Positions 25,230 through 34,881 are shown, counted from the stretch's first letter. The stretch is DNA of 64,000 nt from Corynebacterium sp. TAE3-ERU12 (GCF_019209905.1 NZ_JAHUTM010000001.1:806001-870000); one strand, 5' to 3'. Program-made: numbers and translations. The notes: a model not told the origin generated them from the letters alone.

Positions 25230-26156
25230 ATGCCCCTGTCGCACTACCGCATCGCCGCCGTCCACGCCCACCCCGATGATGAATCCATCTGGACTGGTGG
25301 GCTGTTGGCCAAACTGCGCCGCCTGGGTGCCGACGTCAGCGTCATCACCTGCACCCTCGGCGAGCACGGTGAGATCATCGGCGATACCTACCAGGCCCTT
25401 GGGGATCATCAACTCGACCAGCTCGGCGCTTTCCGGGTGCGTGAGCTTGCCGACGCCCTGGCCGTCTTGGGGGTTAATGGCCCAGCCCACCAACCACGCC
25501 TACTGGGCGGTCTTGGTGCGTACCACGATTCCGGCATGGCCGGGTCGGCGACCGCTGAAAACACCAAGGCATTAGTCAATTCCGGTGCCGCCGCCGTCGA
25601 GGAGCTGATGGGCCTGCTCGCCGCGGTGCGCCCGCACCTTGTCATTTCCTATGACGCCGATGGCGGCTATGGCCACCCGGACCATATCCGCGCCCATGAG
25701 CTGACTGTGGCCGCCACCGAGCGGCTGCGCGCAGAGTGCACCGCCGCAGATGAGGCTGGTCTCTACGGCACCGCCTGGGCGGTCACTGACCGGCAGGCAC
25801 TGCAGGCCGGGCTTGACGCCATCACTGAGATACCCGATGGTTGGCGACCGACCAATACCGACGAGATTGCTTGTGCGGATGCTGGTGCCGCCGGGGCAGT
25901 GGCGGTGCACCTGGACGCTGAGGACATCACGGCCAAGCGGGAAGCTATGGCCGCCCACGCCACCCAGGTGTGGATCGGTGATGGTCGTATAAGTGACACT
26001 AATCCCGAACCGGCCGTCGGTGCGGTGGATGGTTCCGGGGCGGCCGCTGGGGTGTGGGCATTGTCGAACCTGCTGTGCCAGCCGCTGCTGCCGGTGGAGC
26101 ACTATGTACCCGGTACCGTGGACCGGGAGCGTCTTAGCACGCTGCTTGGTAATTAG
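25230..26156 (+). CDS. mshB: MshB, GlcNAc-Ins deacetylase of mycothiol synthesis
   Basis: The zinc enzyme removes acetate from N-acetylglucosaminyl-inositol, the third step of mycothiol synthesis. The 308-residue protein (usual length about 300) has the LmbE-family motifs AHPDDE (H14 and D17 zinc ligands, D16 general base) and GGYGHPDH (Y147, H149 acid, H152 zinc ligand). Its position after lpqW repeats the mycobacterial order. It starts 11 bases after the lpqW stop at ATG 25230. Confidence 0.93.
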   Translation: MPLSHYRIAAVHAHPDDESIWTGGLLAKLRRLGADVSVITCTLGEHGEIIGDTYQALGDHQLDQLGAFRVRELADALAVLGVNGPAHQPRLLGGLGAYHDSGMAGSATAENTKALVNSGAAAVEELMGLLAAVRPHLVISYDADGGYGHPDHIRAHELTVAATERLRAECTAADEAGLYGTAWAVTDRQALQAGLDAITEIPDGWRPTNTDEIACADAGAAGAVAVHLDAEDITAKREAMAAHATQVWIGDGRISDTNPEPAVGAVDGSGAAAGVWALSNLLCQPLLPVEHYVPGTVDRERLSTLLGN

Positions 26157-26183
26157 CCGCCCGCCTTCATAGCCAGGACATTA

Positions 26184-26618
26184 ATGACCACTGAACAGCC
26201 TTCGGAGCCGCATTGGGGAGACCCCAGCCGTGCCCAAGTCCGGCAGGACACCGGCCGTGGCGAACGCATTGGCGCCACAGTGGTGCTGAGCGTGGCCGCC
26301 TTGGCGGCCCTCATTATTGAGGTTGTCTACCTGGGCACTTATCTCACCGTGTGGGGTGTGACGGTGCCTATGCCGTGGACGGTGGTGATGGCGTATTTCA
26401 TGAACCTCATCATCACCAACACGATGTTGTTGTGGACCACGAACCGCACCGTGGCGTCCATCCCGCTTTATGTGTGGGTGGCGGGTTTCGTGCTGGTATT
26501 TTTCTGGGCGTTCCTGCCGGCTGGCGGCGATGTGGCCCTAGCCGGGGTGCTGCGCCCGTTGGCCCTGCTTATCGCGGGGATTGCCGGGGGTGGTTGGCCT
26601 CTACGTCGGCAGAGGTGA
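26184..26618 (+). CDS. Conserved membrane protein (Rv1171-like)
   Basis: The 144-residue protein has a soluble charged N-terminus (1-30) and four hydrophobic segments at about 32-52, 60-82, 92-112 and 115-138, ending RRQR. The position between mshB and the ferredoxin gene matches Rv1171 of M. tuberculosis, also a small membrane protein. Function unknown; no catalytic motif is seen. Confidence 0.75.
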   Translation: MTTEQPSEPHWGDPSRAQVRQDTGRGERIGATVVLSVAALAALIIEVVYLGTYLTVWGVTVPMPWTVVMAYFMNLIITNTMLLWTTNRTVASIPLYVWVAGFVLVFFWAFLPAGGDVALAGVLRPLALLIAGIAGGGWPLRRQR

Positions 26619-26677
26619 CACAATACAACGCAGCCTGCATTATTCCCTTCACCCGTGGAAAGGCGACACCGCACACC

Positions 26678-26995
26678 ATGACCTACGTCATCGCTCAGCC
26701 CTGCGTCGACGTGATGGATCGTGCTTGCGTCGAAGAGTGCCCAGTAGATTGCATCTACGAAGGCAAGAGAACTCTCTATATTCATCCCGATGAGTGCGTC
26801 GATTGCGGCGCATGCGAGCCGGTCTGCCCCGTGGAAGCTATTTTCTATGAGGACGATCTGCCCGATGAGTGGCTCGACTTCACCGACGCAAATGCCGATT
26901 TCTTCGACAAACTCGGTTCCCCTGGCGGCGCAGCCCGCCTCGGACCCCAGGATTTCGATGTGTCGTTCATCGAGAACCTGCCACCTAATGCCTAA
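26678..26995 (+). CDS. fdxC: 7Fe ferredoxin FdxC
   Basis: This is a soluble electron carrier with one [3Fe-4S] and one [4Fe-4S] cluster. The 105-residue protein shows a degenerate first motif ([17 protein letters not shown]) and a classical second one ([16 protein letters not shown]). The acidic C-terminal extension (ADFFDKLG) is typical of mycobacterial FdxA/FdxC. ATG at 26678 is used; a longer frame upstream is not supported. It is followed after 12 bases by dapC, as in corynebacteria and mycobacteria. Confidence 0.93.
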   Translation: MTYVIAQPCVDVMDRACVEECPVDCIYEGKRTLYIHPDECVDCGACEPVCPVEAIFYEDDLPDEWLDFTDANADFFDKLGSPGGAARLGPQDFDVSFIENLPPNA

Positions 26996-27007
26996 GGAGT
27001 AACCGCC

Positions 27008-28129
27008 ATGCCCCGTCCGCCCCGCGTGCCCGCGGATCACCGGCTGCCAGCTTTCCCGTGGGATTCGCTTGCCGACGCGAAAGCCACCGCGCAGCAGCAC
27101 CCGGACGGCATGGTGGACCTCTCCGTCGGCACGCCAGTGGACCCGGTTGCCGATTCCATCCAAAAGGGGCTTGCCGACGGCGCCGCCGCCCCCGGCTACC
27201 CGCAGACCATCGGCACCGCGCAGCTGCGTCAGGCGTTGACGGATGCGATGACGCGGCGCTACCGCACCATCGAGCTGGACCCGGATAGCCAGGTGCTGCC
27301 CGTGGTTGGCACGAAGGAAGCCATCGCGTGGCTGCCGTTTATTCTCGGCATCGGCGAGGGCCACACCATTGTCATCCCGGAATTGGCGTACCCGACCTAT
27401 GAGGTCGGTGCCCGGCTGTCCGGCGCTGATTTTGTGCGCGCGGATTCGACCCTGCAGCTCGGCCCGTCGACGCCGACGTTGATGTACCTCAATTCCCCGG
27501 CGAATCCGTCCGGCAAGGTGCTAGGTGTTGAGCACCTGCGCAAGGTTGTCTCCTGGGCGCGCGAACGCGACGTCATTATTGCCTCCGATGAGTGCTACCT
27601 GGGCCTGTCCTGGGACCAGGAGGCAGTATCCATTCTTGACCCCCGGGTCTGCGATGGGGACACCACGAACCTGCTGGCCATTCATTCGCTATCGAAGACG
27701 TCGAATCTTGCCAGCTACCGTGCCGGCTGGTTCGCGGGCGACCCGAAGCTCATCTCGGAACTATTAGAAACGCGTCGTCATGCGGGCCTGATGATGCCCG
27801 GCCCGGTGCAGCAGGCCATGATCGTTGCCCTTGGTGATGACGCGCAGGAACGCGAGCAGCGGCGTCGTTATGCCCGCCGCCGGGAGTTGTTGCGCGCAGC
27901 CCTGCTGGACTCCGGTTTCACCATTGATGACTCCGACGGTGGCCTCTACTTGTGGGTGAGTCGAGGCATTGATTGCCGTGAGACGGTGGACTGGTTCGCC
28001 GAGCGTGGCGTGCTTGTCGCCCCCGGTGATTTCTACGGCCCCAAGGGGCACCAGCATGTGCGCATTGGCCTGACCGCCACGGACGAGAAGATTGAGGCCG
28101 CAGCTAGTCGCATTGCCGCCGATAATTAG
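27008..28129 (+). CDS. dapC: Succinyldiaminopimelate transaminase DapC
   Basis: The PLP-dependent enzyme converts N-succinyl-2-amino-6-ketopimelate to N-succinyl-LL-DAP in the succinylase branch of lysine/DAP synthesis. The 373-residue class I/II aminotransferase has VVGTKEAIAWLP, YLNSPANPSGK (about 160-170), the Asp in IIASDECY, and the PLP Lys in HSLSKTSN (K230). An AAGGAG site lies about eight bases upstream. The actinobacterial location after fdxC, close to dapD and dapE, supports the DapC assignment over a generic aminotransferase. Confidence 0.92.
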   Translation: MPRPPRVPADHRLPAFPWDSLADAKATAQQHPDGMVDLSVGTPVDPVADSIQKGLADGAAAPGYPQTIGTAQLRQALTDAMTRRYRTIELDPDSQVLPVVGTKEAIAWLPFILGIGEGHTIVIPELAYPTYEVGARLSGADFVRADSTLQLGPSTPTLMYLNSPANPSGKVLGVEHLRKVVSWARERDVIIASDECYLGLSWDQEAVSILDPRVCDGDTTNLLAIHSLSKTSNLASYRAGWFAGDPKLISELLETRRHAGLMMPGPVQQAMIVALGDDAQEREQRRRYARRRELLRAALLDSGFTIDDSDGGLYLWVSRGIDCRETVDWFAERGVLVAPGDFYGPKGHQHVRIGLTATDEKIEAAASRIAADN

Positions 28130-28141
28130 GCGCCCAAGCAC

Positions 28142-28190
28142 AATGACCGTGCCGCTCCCGGTGTAAGGGGGAGCGGCACGGTCATTTTTT
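28142..28190 (+). terminator. Strong terminator after dapC
   Basis: An 18-bp perfect stem (28142-28159 with 28169-28186, core GACCGTGCCGCTCCC) is followed by a T run. It ends the typA-dapC block. Confidence 0.95.
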
Positions 28191-28219
28191 GGGGCCCGAC
28201 CAGAAGGGAGGCAGGTGGG

Positions 28220-28468
28220 TTAGTGGCTGGCTTGGCGGCGGCGTTCCCGCAGCACACCATTGAGCGCCACCCCTAGCATCACCGCTCCGACGATGACACC
28301 GACCACACCCGCGATAGCTGCCCACTTCGGCTGGCCCTCAATCACGGTGGGTAGTCCGCCGAAGACCGCAATGATCACTAGCCCCGCCACAGCACCAACG
28401 CTGTAGGCGGTAGAGGTAGTGGTGGCCTCCTCAGAGGCGACGGCACGGTTTGAGCGTGACTCGATCAT
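28220..28468 (-). CDS. Small two-helix membrane protein
   Basis: The 82-residue protein starts at ATG 28468; a GTG at 28492 is possible but would start before the probable ribosome binding site (AAGG). A soluble N-terminus of about 25 residues, rich in Ser and Thr, precedes two hydrophobic segments (about 26-45 and 53-72) and a basic end (RERRRQ). Located just downstream of dapD on the same strand. No family recognised. Confidence 0.62.
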   Translation of the reverse strand: MIESRSNRAVASEEATTTSTAYSVGAVAGLVIIAVFGGLPTVIEGQPKWAAIAGVVGVIVGAVMLGVALNGVLRERRRQASH

Positions 28469-28524
28469 GAGCAACACCTTACTCGCGTGCACCCATCGTG
28501 GAAAAGGGTTTCCGATTCGGTTTT

Positions 28525-29478
28525 CTAGTTCTTGTGCAGCTCTTCGTTCAGCGCCACAGCCTCAGCGGCCCACGGCACCACCTCAACGGCACCGGAGAGC
28601 GAATTGCGGCGGAACAGCATATGGGAGCCACCAGACAGCTCAGCGGCCTTCACCGTGCGTTCGCCGTCCTCATCCTTGACAACAACCTTGGTGCCAGCGG
28701 TGACATACAGCCCAGCCTCGACCACGCAGTCATCGCCCAGGGAGATACCCACACCGGCGTTAGCGCCGAGCAAGCAGCGCTTACCGATAGAAATAACCTG
28801 CTTACCGCCACCGGAGAGAGTGCCCATAATGGAGGCGCCGCCGCCGACATCGGAACCATCGTCAACAACCACACCAGCAGAGATACGGCCCTCCACCATG
28901 GAGCTACCCAGGGTGCCGGCATTGAAGTTCACGAAACCCTCGTGCATCACAGTGGTGCCCTCAGCCAGGTGCGCGCCCAAGCGAACCCGGTCAGCATCAC
29001 CGATGCGCACACCGGTGGGCACCACATAATCAACCATGCGGGGGAACTTGTCGACCAAGTACACATTCAGCGGGCCACGGGCCTGCAACTTAGCGCGGGT
29101 CTCGTTGAAATTCGCCACCGCGCAGGGGCCCTGGTTGGTCCACACCACATTGGCCAGCAGGCCAAACACACCGTCCACATTCACCCCATGCGGCTTCACC
29201 AAACGGTGGGAGATGAGGTGCAACCGCAGGTAGGCGTCCGCGGCGCTCTCGGGGGCGGCATCCAGGTCGCCGATGGTGACCTCTACACCCACACGGCGGG
29301 TGCCGCGGGCCTCATCGGTGCCGGTGAGGGCCGCTAGGTGCTCGGGCAGATCATCGGTCTGGGTGACCTGGGTGCCGGCGCCGCCGTCGGTAAGCTCCGG
29401 GGCGGGGAACCAGGCATCCAACGTGGTGCCGTCATCGGTGATAGTGGCCAGGCCAAGTGCGCGTGCTCCAGTAGTCAT
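28525..29478 (-). CDS. dapD: Tetrahydrodipicolinate N-succinyltransferase DapD
   Basis: The enzyme transfers succinyl from succinyl-CoA to tetrahydrodipicolinate, starting the succinylase branch. The 317-residue protein is of the actinobacterial type: an N-terminal domain with [10 protein letters not shown], then a left-handed beta-helix. Motifs include [24 protein letters not shown], the catalytic Glu in SSMVEGRIS, and the Gly-rich cofactor-site loop [15 protein letters not shown] (about 217-231). All are intact, so this is the functional copy; a second, divergent copy lies 1.6 kb upstream on the same strand. Confidence 0.94.
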   Translation of the reverse strand: MTTGARALGLATITDDGTTLDAWFPAPELTDGGAGTQVTQTDDLPEHLAALTGTDEARGTRRVGVEVTIGDLDAAPESAADAYLRLHLISHRLVKPHGVNVDGVFGLLANVVWTNQGPCAVANFNETRAKLQARGPLNVYLVDKFPRMVDYVVPTGVRIGDADRVRLGAHLAEGTTVMHEGFVNFNAGTLGSSMVEGRISAGVVVDDGSDVGGGASIMGTLSGGGKQVISIGKRCLLGANAGVGISLGDDCVVEAGLYVTAGTKVVVKDEDGERTVKAAELSGGSHMLFRRNSLSGAVEVVPWAAEAVALNEELHKN

Positions 29479-29497
29479 GGTGGTTAAGGGTACAAGA

Positions 29498-29524
29498 AAG
29501 CGGCCACCGCATTGGTGGCCGCTT
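29498..29524 (-). terminator. Probable terminator between permease and dapD genes
   Basis: An 11-bp stem (29498-29508 with 29514-29524, core AGCGGCCACC/GGTGGCCGCT) sits between the permease stop and the dapD start. Read on the minus strand it is followed by TTCTTGT, a weak T tract. Confidence 0.6.
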
Positions 29525-29558
29525 CCCCCTTTTTATCCGCAATGATCAGTCGACGCTG

Positions 29559-31013
29559 TTAGCGCCGAGCTTCAGCTTCCTTACGCTCGGCGGTAGCACG
29601 GGCCCGGCTACGCAGCGGCTTCGTCGACAAGGCGGTCACCACCAACACCACGAACAGCACGGTCACAGCAATGACCTGGTAGCGGGCGCTGTCGTCGGTA
29701 AGCATCAGCACAGCCAAACCAGCAATCATGGCCACCGCCAGCCACGGCAGGAAGGGGTAACCCCACATCTTGATCTCCAGGTGGCCTTCCTTCTCCAACT
29801 CCGGGCGCAGCTTAATTTCAGACAGTGCGATAAACACCCAGATAACCAGCAGGCAGCCACCGACAGCATTGAACAGCCACTCCAACAACGTGGTGCCGGA
29901 GAACACCACCTGCAAGCCGACAGACAGGAACGCGAAAATCATCGACAGGATGACCGCCGGAATCGGCACACCACTGCTATTGGCCTTATTGAACAGGCCA
30001 GGGGCCTCGCCGCGCTGCGCCATGGAGTACACCAGGCGGGACGTGGCGTAAATCTGGGCGTTGAACGCAGACAACAGGGCCAACACAATGATGGCCTCCA
30101 TGAAGCCAACCACGCCGGGAAGGTTGGCCTGCTGCAGCACCAGGGTGAACGGGGAATCGGCGGCGGAATCGGCACCACTGATCTGCTCGTAGGGCAACAG
30201 CAAGGTGATGATCAGCACGCAACCCAAGTAGAGCACCAGGATGCGGAAAATCACCGAGCGCACAGCCGCAGCAATAGACCGCTTCGGGTCCTCAGACTCA
30301 GCGGCGGCGATGGTGACGATCTCAATACCGCCGAAGGCGAAGGCAACAGCCAACAGGCCAGCGGAAACACCGGAGAGACCATTAGGCAGGAAACCGGACT
30401 CAGCAATGTTCTGGGCGCCGACGAAGGTGGTGCCCGGAAGCAGACCGAACACCAAGGCGATGCCGAGAATCAGGAAGGCGATGATGACGAAGATCTTGAT
30501 AAAAGCGAACCAGAACTCGAACTCACCAAAACCGCTCACCTTAGCCAGGTTGACCAGGGCGAAGAAGACGACACAGACCAGGCCCGGAATCCAGCCCGGC
30601 ACCCCCAACCAGGTGCCCATGATGGCGCCCGCGCCGGTGATTTCGGCGCCGAGCACCATGATCAGCATGAACCAGTACATCCAGCCCAGCACAAAACCAG
30701 ACCAGGAACCGAAGGCCATCTCCGCGTAGGTGGAGAAAGAACCCGAGGCGGGCCGGGCCGAGGCCATCTCACCGAGCATCTGCATACAGAACACCACAAT
30801 GATGCCCGCGATGATGTAGGAGATGAGCACGCCCGGACCAGCGAGGTTGATGCCCACGCCGGTGCCGAGGAAAAGCCCGGCGCCAATAGCGGAGCCGAGG
30901 CCCATCATGGTCAGGTGTCGTACTTTGAGGCCGGAGCCTAAGCCTTCGGTATCAGCGGTGACACTTCCCGCTGCCCCGCCGGCTACCGGCGATGAGGTGC
31001 TGTTGTCGTTCAT
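29559..31013 (-). CDS. Amino-acid permease (APC superfamily)
   Basis: The 484-residue importer has twelve hydrophobic segments and the AAT-family signature: GLGSAIGAGLFLGTG in helix 1, then GEMASARPASGSFSTYAEMAFG. FAFGGIEIVTIAAAESEDP in the central region is as in GabP, AnsP and ProY-type permeases. The N-terminal 30 residues are hydrophilic; the C-terminus is basic. The substrate is not predictable from sequence. Its position between dapD and the dapD paralog suggests a lysine- or related amino-acid role, but this is only context. Confidence 0.88.
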   Translation of the reverse strand: MNDNSTSSPVAGGAAGSVTADTEGLGSGLKVRHLTMMGLGSAIGAGLFLGTGVGINLAGPGVLISYIIAGIIVVFCMQMLGEMASARPASGSFSTYAEMAFGSWSGFVLGWMYWFMLIMVLGAEITGAGAIMGTWLGVPGWIPGLVCVVFFALVNLAKVSGFGEFEFWFAFIKIFVIIAFLILGIALVFGLLPGTTFVGAQNIAESGFLPNGLSGVSAGLLAVAFAFGGIEIVTIAAAESEDPKRSIAAAVRSVIFRILVLYLGCVLIITLLLPYEQISGADSAADSPFTLVLQQANLPGVVGFMEAIIVLALLSAFNAQIYATSRLVYSMAQRGEAPGLFNKANSSGVPIPAVILSMIFAFLSVGLQVVFSGTTLLEWLFNAVGGCLLVIWVFIALSEIKLRPELEKEGHLEIKMWGYPFLPWLAVAMIAGLAVLMLTDDSARYQVIAVTVLFVVLVVTALSTKPLRSRARATAERKEAEARR

Positions 31014-31106
31014 GGGGGCTGAGGTTACCGGGCGAAGCCACAGCTAGTTAAGCGTAGTGCCGAAAAACCCCAAGGGGGTAGCTAAATCGTGCCGCCCCGG
31101 TGCGGT

Positions 31107-32039
31107 TTAGGCCACCGGATCGGTGGTGCGCATACACACTGAGCTGCGGTCCGGATCGCGGTAGAAATGCATCCGATCCCGCCCGGCCAGCTCCCACGCA
31201 TTGACCCGACGACCCTCTTCGACCAGGTCAATCGACACATCAGGGTCAATGAGGATGTTGTTGTCGATCACGCAATCATCACCTAAATCCACCCCGACGG
31301 TGCCAGCAGCCACACCAATCCGGCACCGCTGCCCGACGCGCAGGGGCACCCGCTGCCGATTTTCGTCATGGCGGGCGGCAACCAGACCAGAGACCTGAAT
31401 ATTTGTGCCCCCACCCAAGGTGACATTCGACGAGACGCGGCCCTCAATTTTGCAGGGGCCCAGCGAGCCGGCGTTGACGGAGACAAACCCTTCCCGCACC
31501 ACCGTGGTGCCCGGCGCGAGGTAGGCGCCAAGCCGGACGCGTTCGGCCTCGGCGATGCGGACGTGATCGGGCAAAACATAATCGACCATGCGGGGCATCA
31601 GGTCGATGGAATAGACGTGGATCAGCCCGCGGGTGCGCAGGTTGGTGCGCACCGATTCGAAGCTATACGGCAGGCACGGGCCCTTATTAGTCCAGGCCAC
31701 AGTGTTGAGCTTGGAAATCACCGAGCTCATATTGATCTGAAAAGGCTCCACGACCCGGTGGGAGAGCAGGTGCAGCCGCAGGTAGGCATCATGGGCGTCG
31801 ATTGCGTCGGCGGAGAGATCGGCGATATGGGTGTGTACGGCGACCTGCTCGACATGGCGGTCCTCGTCGATAAGTACCTGTCGCAGCAGCTGCGGGGTGA
31901 CGTCCCTGGCGCTGAGCCGCCGGGTGCCGGAGGTGTCGATATTGTCGTCCAGCCTCGGGGAGGGATACCAGGTGTCGAGGACTGTCCCATCCATTGCGAT
32001 ATTGGCAATACCGATGGCGGAGGCACCCGAAGTCAACAT
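31107..32039 (-). CDS. Divergent DapD paralog (tetrahydrodipicolinate succinyltransferase-like)
   Basis: The 310-residue protein is clearly homologous to DapD over its whole length: YLRLHLLSHR, WTNKGPC, MPRMVDYVLP, RVRLGAYLAPGTTV and the Glu in IEGRVS are all kept. The glycine-rich loop that in DapD reads GTLSGGGK is replaced by an Arg/Glu/Asn-rich stretch (VAARHDENRQRV, about 232-243), and the C-terminus differs. The acyl-CoA pocket is therefore probably altered, and the acyl donor or acceptor may differ. Divergent from the membrane protein gene at 32088; dapE lies just beyond. A second dapD-like gene has been noted in other corynebacteria. Confidence 0.85.
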   Translation of the reverse strand: MLTSGASAIGIANIAMDGTVLDTWYPSPRLDDNIDTSGTRRLSARDVTPQLLRQVLIDEDRHVEQVAVHTHIADLSADAIDAHDAYLRLHLLSHRVVEPFQINMSSVISKLNTVAWTNKGPCLPYSFESVRTNLRTRGLIHVYSIDLMPRMVDYVLPDHVRIAEAERVRLGAYLAPGTTVVREGFVSVNAGSLGPCKIEGRVSSNVTLGGGTNIQVSGLVAARHDENRQRVPLRVGQRCRIGVAAGTVGVDLGDDCVIDNNILIDPDVSIDLVEEGRRVNAWELAGRDRMHFYRDPDRSSVCMRTTDPVA

Positions 32040-32087
32040 GAACCCATAATATCGAGGCTGTTTCCACCCGCGAACTGAGAGGTCCCC

Positions 32088-32924
32088 ATGCGCCGACCAA
32101 CTGAGCTTCCCACCCCGGTCACCGCCGCGATCTCAATGGTTGGCACCGTTGCCCCGGTTGTTCCCTTGGCAGTAGTGGCGCTTGTTGCCGACGTGTTGTG
32201 GCTGCGCTGGGGCTGGTTGGCGCTAACGGCGGCGCTGATCTTGGCGCTGGTATTGGCGGTAGTGGAGATCATCGCGATGGTGGCGGTGCGGCACTGGCCG
32301 GTGGTGGTGGGGCTAACCGTTGTGGCCTTAGTGGCCACACTGCTCACCACGGATGCGTGGATTCCGATTCTGCTCGTCGGTGGGGCAGCAGCCGGCGCGG
32401 TAGCCGGTGCGATAGCCCGGGTCCAGTACAACGCTGCGGAACGCCGCCGCCAGCACCGTCTTGCCGCGCTGCCCAATTGGGCCGCTGATGAATTAGGCGA
32501 CGCCCGCCGCGAATTAGATCCCACCTATATACGGCAAGGCGACCAGCTGGTTATTGGTTCGCATTCCGACGCTGCGGTGACCTGCCTGAGCGCTATCTGC
32601 CGGGCTCTTCCTGGGGCCACGGTGGTTGCCGGGGTGCCCGCGATCGCGGTGCACGGTTCACGGGTGGCGGTGCTGGTATGCCCCGGCACCGACCCACAGC
32701 CGGTACCGCAGCTTCCCGACGGCGCCCACATCAAGGTTTTCCTGCTCGATACCGGCGTTGTTGAGCTGCCCGCCACCGACGCCACCGTCGTTACGCCAGA
32801 AGGCTGCCAGCCGTTGGTGGCCCACCTCATCGCCGGCGCACCACCGAATGGGGATGCGCTCCACGGGCTCGCGGCGCACCTGCACGACCGGATCACCTGG
32901 GCGCTCACACAGAATCCGCGTTAG
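32088..32924 (+). CDS. Membrane-anchored protein of unknown function
   Basis: The 278-residue protein has four hydrophobic segments in its first 110 residues (about 18-40, 43-65, 70-88, 90-108). A cytoplasmic domain follows, with an Arg-rich helix (AERRRQHRL) and a Pro/Val-rich C-terminal half containing VLVCPGTDPQPVPQ. No recognised motif. It precedes dapE by nine bases and is presumably cotranscribed with it. The start ATG 32088 faces the divergent dapD-like gene across 48 bases. Confidence 0.72.
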   Translation: MRRPTELPTPVTAAISMVGTVAPVVPLAVVALVADVLWLRWGWLALTAALILALVLAVVEIIAMVAVRHWPVVVGLTVVALVATLLTTDAWIPILLVGGAAAGAVAGAIARVQYNAAERRRQHRLAALPNWAADELGDARRELDPTYIRQGDQLVIGSHSDAAVTCLSAICRALPGATVVAGVPAIAVHGSRVAVLVCPGTDPQPVPQLPDGAHIKVFLLDTGVVELPATDATVVTPEGCQPLVAHLIAGAPPNGDALHGLAAHLHDRITWALTQNPR

Positions 32925-32933
32925 TCTCGAGAC

Positions 32934-34037
32934 GTGAGTTATTCCCTAGACCCGACTGGCGACCCGGTGGATCTCACCGCTGCGCTGGTCGATATCCCCA
33001 GCCAGTCCCACCACGAAGCCGATATCGCCGACACCGTGGAACAGGTCCTGCGGGATATCCCGAATGTCACTGTCGACCGGGTACACAACACCCTCGTGGC
33101 CCGCACCCACCGCGACCTGCCGATGCGCGTCATCCTCGCCGGGCATCTCGATACCGTGCCGGCTGCGGATAACCTGCCCTCCCACCGGGCACCTGGTGCT
33201 GATGGCACCCCCGCGGTACACGGCCTAGGCGCGGTCGATATGAAGGCCGGCGATGCCTGCTACCTGCATGCTTTCGCCACCCTGGCCAATAGTGACGAAC
33301 TCACCCGCGATATGACACTGGTGCTCTACGAAGCCGAAGAGGTCGCCGCCCAATACAACGGCCTCGGTTTAGTTGAACAGCAACGGCCCGAGCTTCTCGA
33401 CGGCGATGTGGCGCTGCTTGGGGAACCGTCCAATGCCGTGATCGAAGCTGGTTGCCAGGGCACACTGCGCATCAAGGTCACCGCCGGCGGCACCCGCGCC
33501 CACTCCGCCCGGTCCTGGCTGGGTGATAACGCCGTGCACCGGCTGTCCCCAGTGATCGCCCGGGTGGCGGCCTACCAGGCCCGTAGCGTCGATATTGATG
33601 GCCTTGAGTACCGCGAAGGCATGCAGGTGACCAAGCTGTCGGCTGGGGTGGCCAATAACACCGTGCCCGATGAAGCATGGATGTTCGTCAACTTCCGGTT
33701 CGCCCCCGACCGCAGCGTCGAAGAAGCCAAAGCACACTTTGAGCAGGTGCTAGCCATTGGTGATGATGAGCTCCTCAGCATCGAATACGACGACATCAGT
33801 GCCGCAGCCGCGCCGGGCCTGAGCCAGCCGGCTGCCGCGGAACTGGTGGCGGCCTGCGGGGCCCCGCCGCAGGCGAAATACGGCTGGACCGATGTGTCCC
33901 GGTTCGCGGCGTTAGGGATGCCCGCGGTCAACCTTGGCCCCGGTGACCCGTCGTTATGCCACACCCCCGGGGAACACTGCCCGGAATCCATGATCCGCCA
34001 GGTCGCGCAGATTCTGCAGCGCTACCTCACTAGCTAG
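32934..34037 (+). CDS. dapE: Succinyl-diaminopimelate desuccinylase DapE
   Basis: The M20 metallohydrolase releases succinate from N-succinyl-LL-DAP to give LL-DAP. The 367-residue protein shows GHLDTVPA (first metal ligands), GLGAVDMKAG with Asp, YEAEEVAA with the catalytic Glu, the dimerisation domain with AHSARSW, and a closing LGPGDPSLCHTPGE with the last His. The length fits actinobacterial DapE. GTG start at 32934; an alternative start is not evident. It completes the set dapC, dapD and dapE in this window. Confidence 0.93.
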   Translation: MSYSLDPTGDPVDLTAALVDIPSQSHHEADIADTVEQVLRDIPNVTVDRVHNTLVARTHRDLPMRVILAGHLDTVPAADNLPSHRAPGADGTPAVHGLGAVDMKAGDACYLHAFATLANSDELTRDMTLVLYEAEEVAAQYNGLGLVEQQRPELLDGDVALLGEPSNAVIEAGCQGTLRIKVTAGGTRAHSARSWLGDNAVHRLSPVIARVAAYQARSVDIDGLEYREGMQVTKLSAGVANNTVPDEAWMFVNFRFAPDRSVEEAKAHFEQVLAIGDDELLSIEYDDISAAAAPGLSQPAAAELVAACGAPPQAKYGWTDVSRFAALGMPAVNLGPGDPSLCHTPGEHCPESMIRQVAQILQRYLTS

Positions 34038-34062
34038 TCACTCTCGTCGAACGGAGAATACT

Positions 34063-34881
34063 GTGGCCCCGGAACGCACCCCTTCCCCAGACCGCATCCG
34101 CCGGTTGCGTGGGCCGTTGATGGTCCGCGATGACGGCAGCAATGACCCGGAACGCTCCACCACCGACGCCCGCCTGCTGGACACCCAGCCCAATACGGAC
34201 TGGTTGCACACTGACACCTGGCGGGTGCTGCGCATCCAGAGTGAATTCGTGGAGGGCTTCGGGGCCTTGGCTGAGATCCCCAAAGCCATCACCGTGTTCG
34301 GCTCCGCCCGCACCAAAGAGGGCGACCCGCTCTACACCCTCGGCATGGAGATGGGGGAGGCGATCGCCAAGGCCGGTTATGCCTGCATCACCGGCGGCGG
34401 CCCGGGCCTGATGGAGGCGCCTAACCGTGGCGCATGGAATGCCGATGGCCTCTCGGTGGGCTTGGGTATTGAACTGCCCCATGAGCAGCACCTCAATGAG
34501 TGGTGCGACCTGGGCATGAACTTCCGGTATTTCTTCGTCCGCAAGACGATGTTCCTCAAGTACTCCCAGGCTTTCATTTGTCTACCTGGTGGCCTGGGCA
34601 CCCTCGACGAGCTATTCGAGGCGCTGTGCATGGTGCAGACCGGCAAGATCACGAAATTCCCCATCGTGCTGCTGGGAACTGAGCACTGGGGTGGCCTGGT
34701 GAATTGGATGCGGGAGCGGCTTGTCAGCGAAGGGATGATTTCCGCTGAGGATATGGACCTCATCTTCGTCACCGACAGTGTCGATGAGGCAATGGAACAT
34801 ATCCGGGATGCCCACGAGGGGCGGGTCCGTGAGGTAGCAGAAGCCGCCCGGCATAACGCCGGAGCTGCCGATGCTCGGTAA
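34063..34881 (+). CDS. LOG-family (TIGR00730) Rossmann protein
   Basis: LOG-family enzymes cleave the ribose phosphate from cytokinin nucleotides (and AMP). This 272-residue protein has GSARTKEGDP (about 80-89), ITGGGPGLMEAPNRGA (109-124), RKTMFLKYS (160-168) and PGGLGTLDELFE (175-186), the catalytic and nucleotide-binding signature. An N-terminal extension of about 70 residues precedes the Rossmann domain. GTG start at 34063. It overlaps folP2 by 11 bases. Physiological substrate in this organism unknown; mycobacterial relatives make cytokinin-like products. Confidence 0.87.
   Translation: MAPERTPSPDRIRRLRGPLMVRDDGSNDPERSTTDARLLDTQPNTDWLHTDTWRVLRIQSEFVEGFGALAEIPKAITVFGSARTKEGDPLYTLGMEMGEAIAKAGYACITGGGPGLMEAPNRGAWNADGLSVGLGIELPHEQHLNEWCDLGMNFRYFFVRKTMFLKYSQAFICLPGGLGTLDELFEALCMVQTGKITKFPIVLLGTEHWGGLVNWMRERLVSEGMISAEDMDLIFVTDSVDEAMEHIRDAHEGRVREVAEAARHNAGAADAR

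Noticed and set aside
29781-30941. A 386-codon plus-strand frame opposite the amino-acid permease
   Set aside because: The Gln/His/Glu/Arg-rich product is the antisense of a membrane protein with twelve segments.
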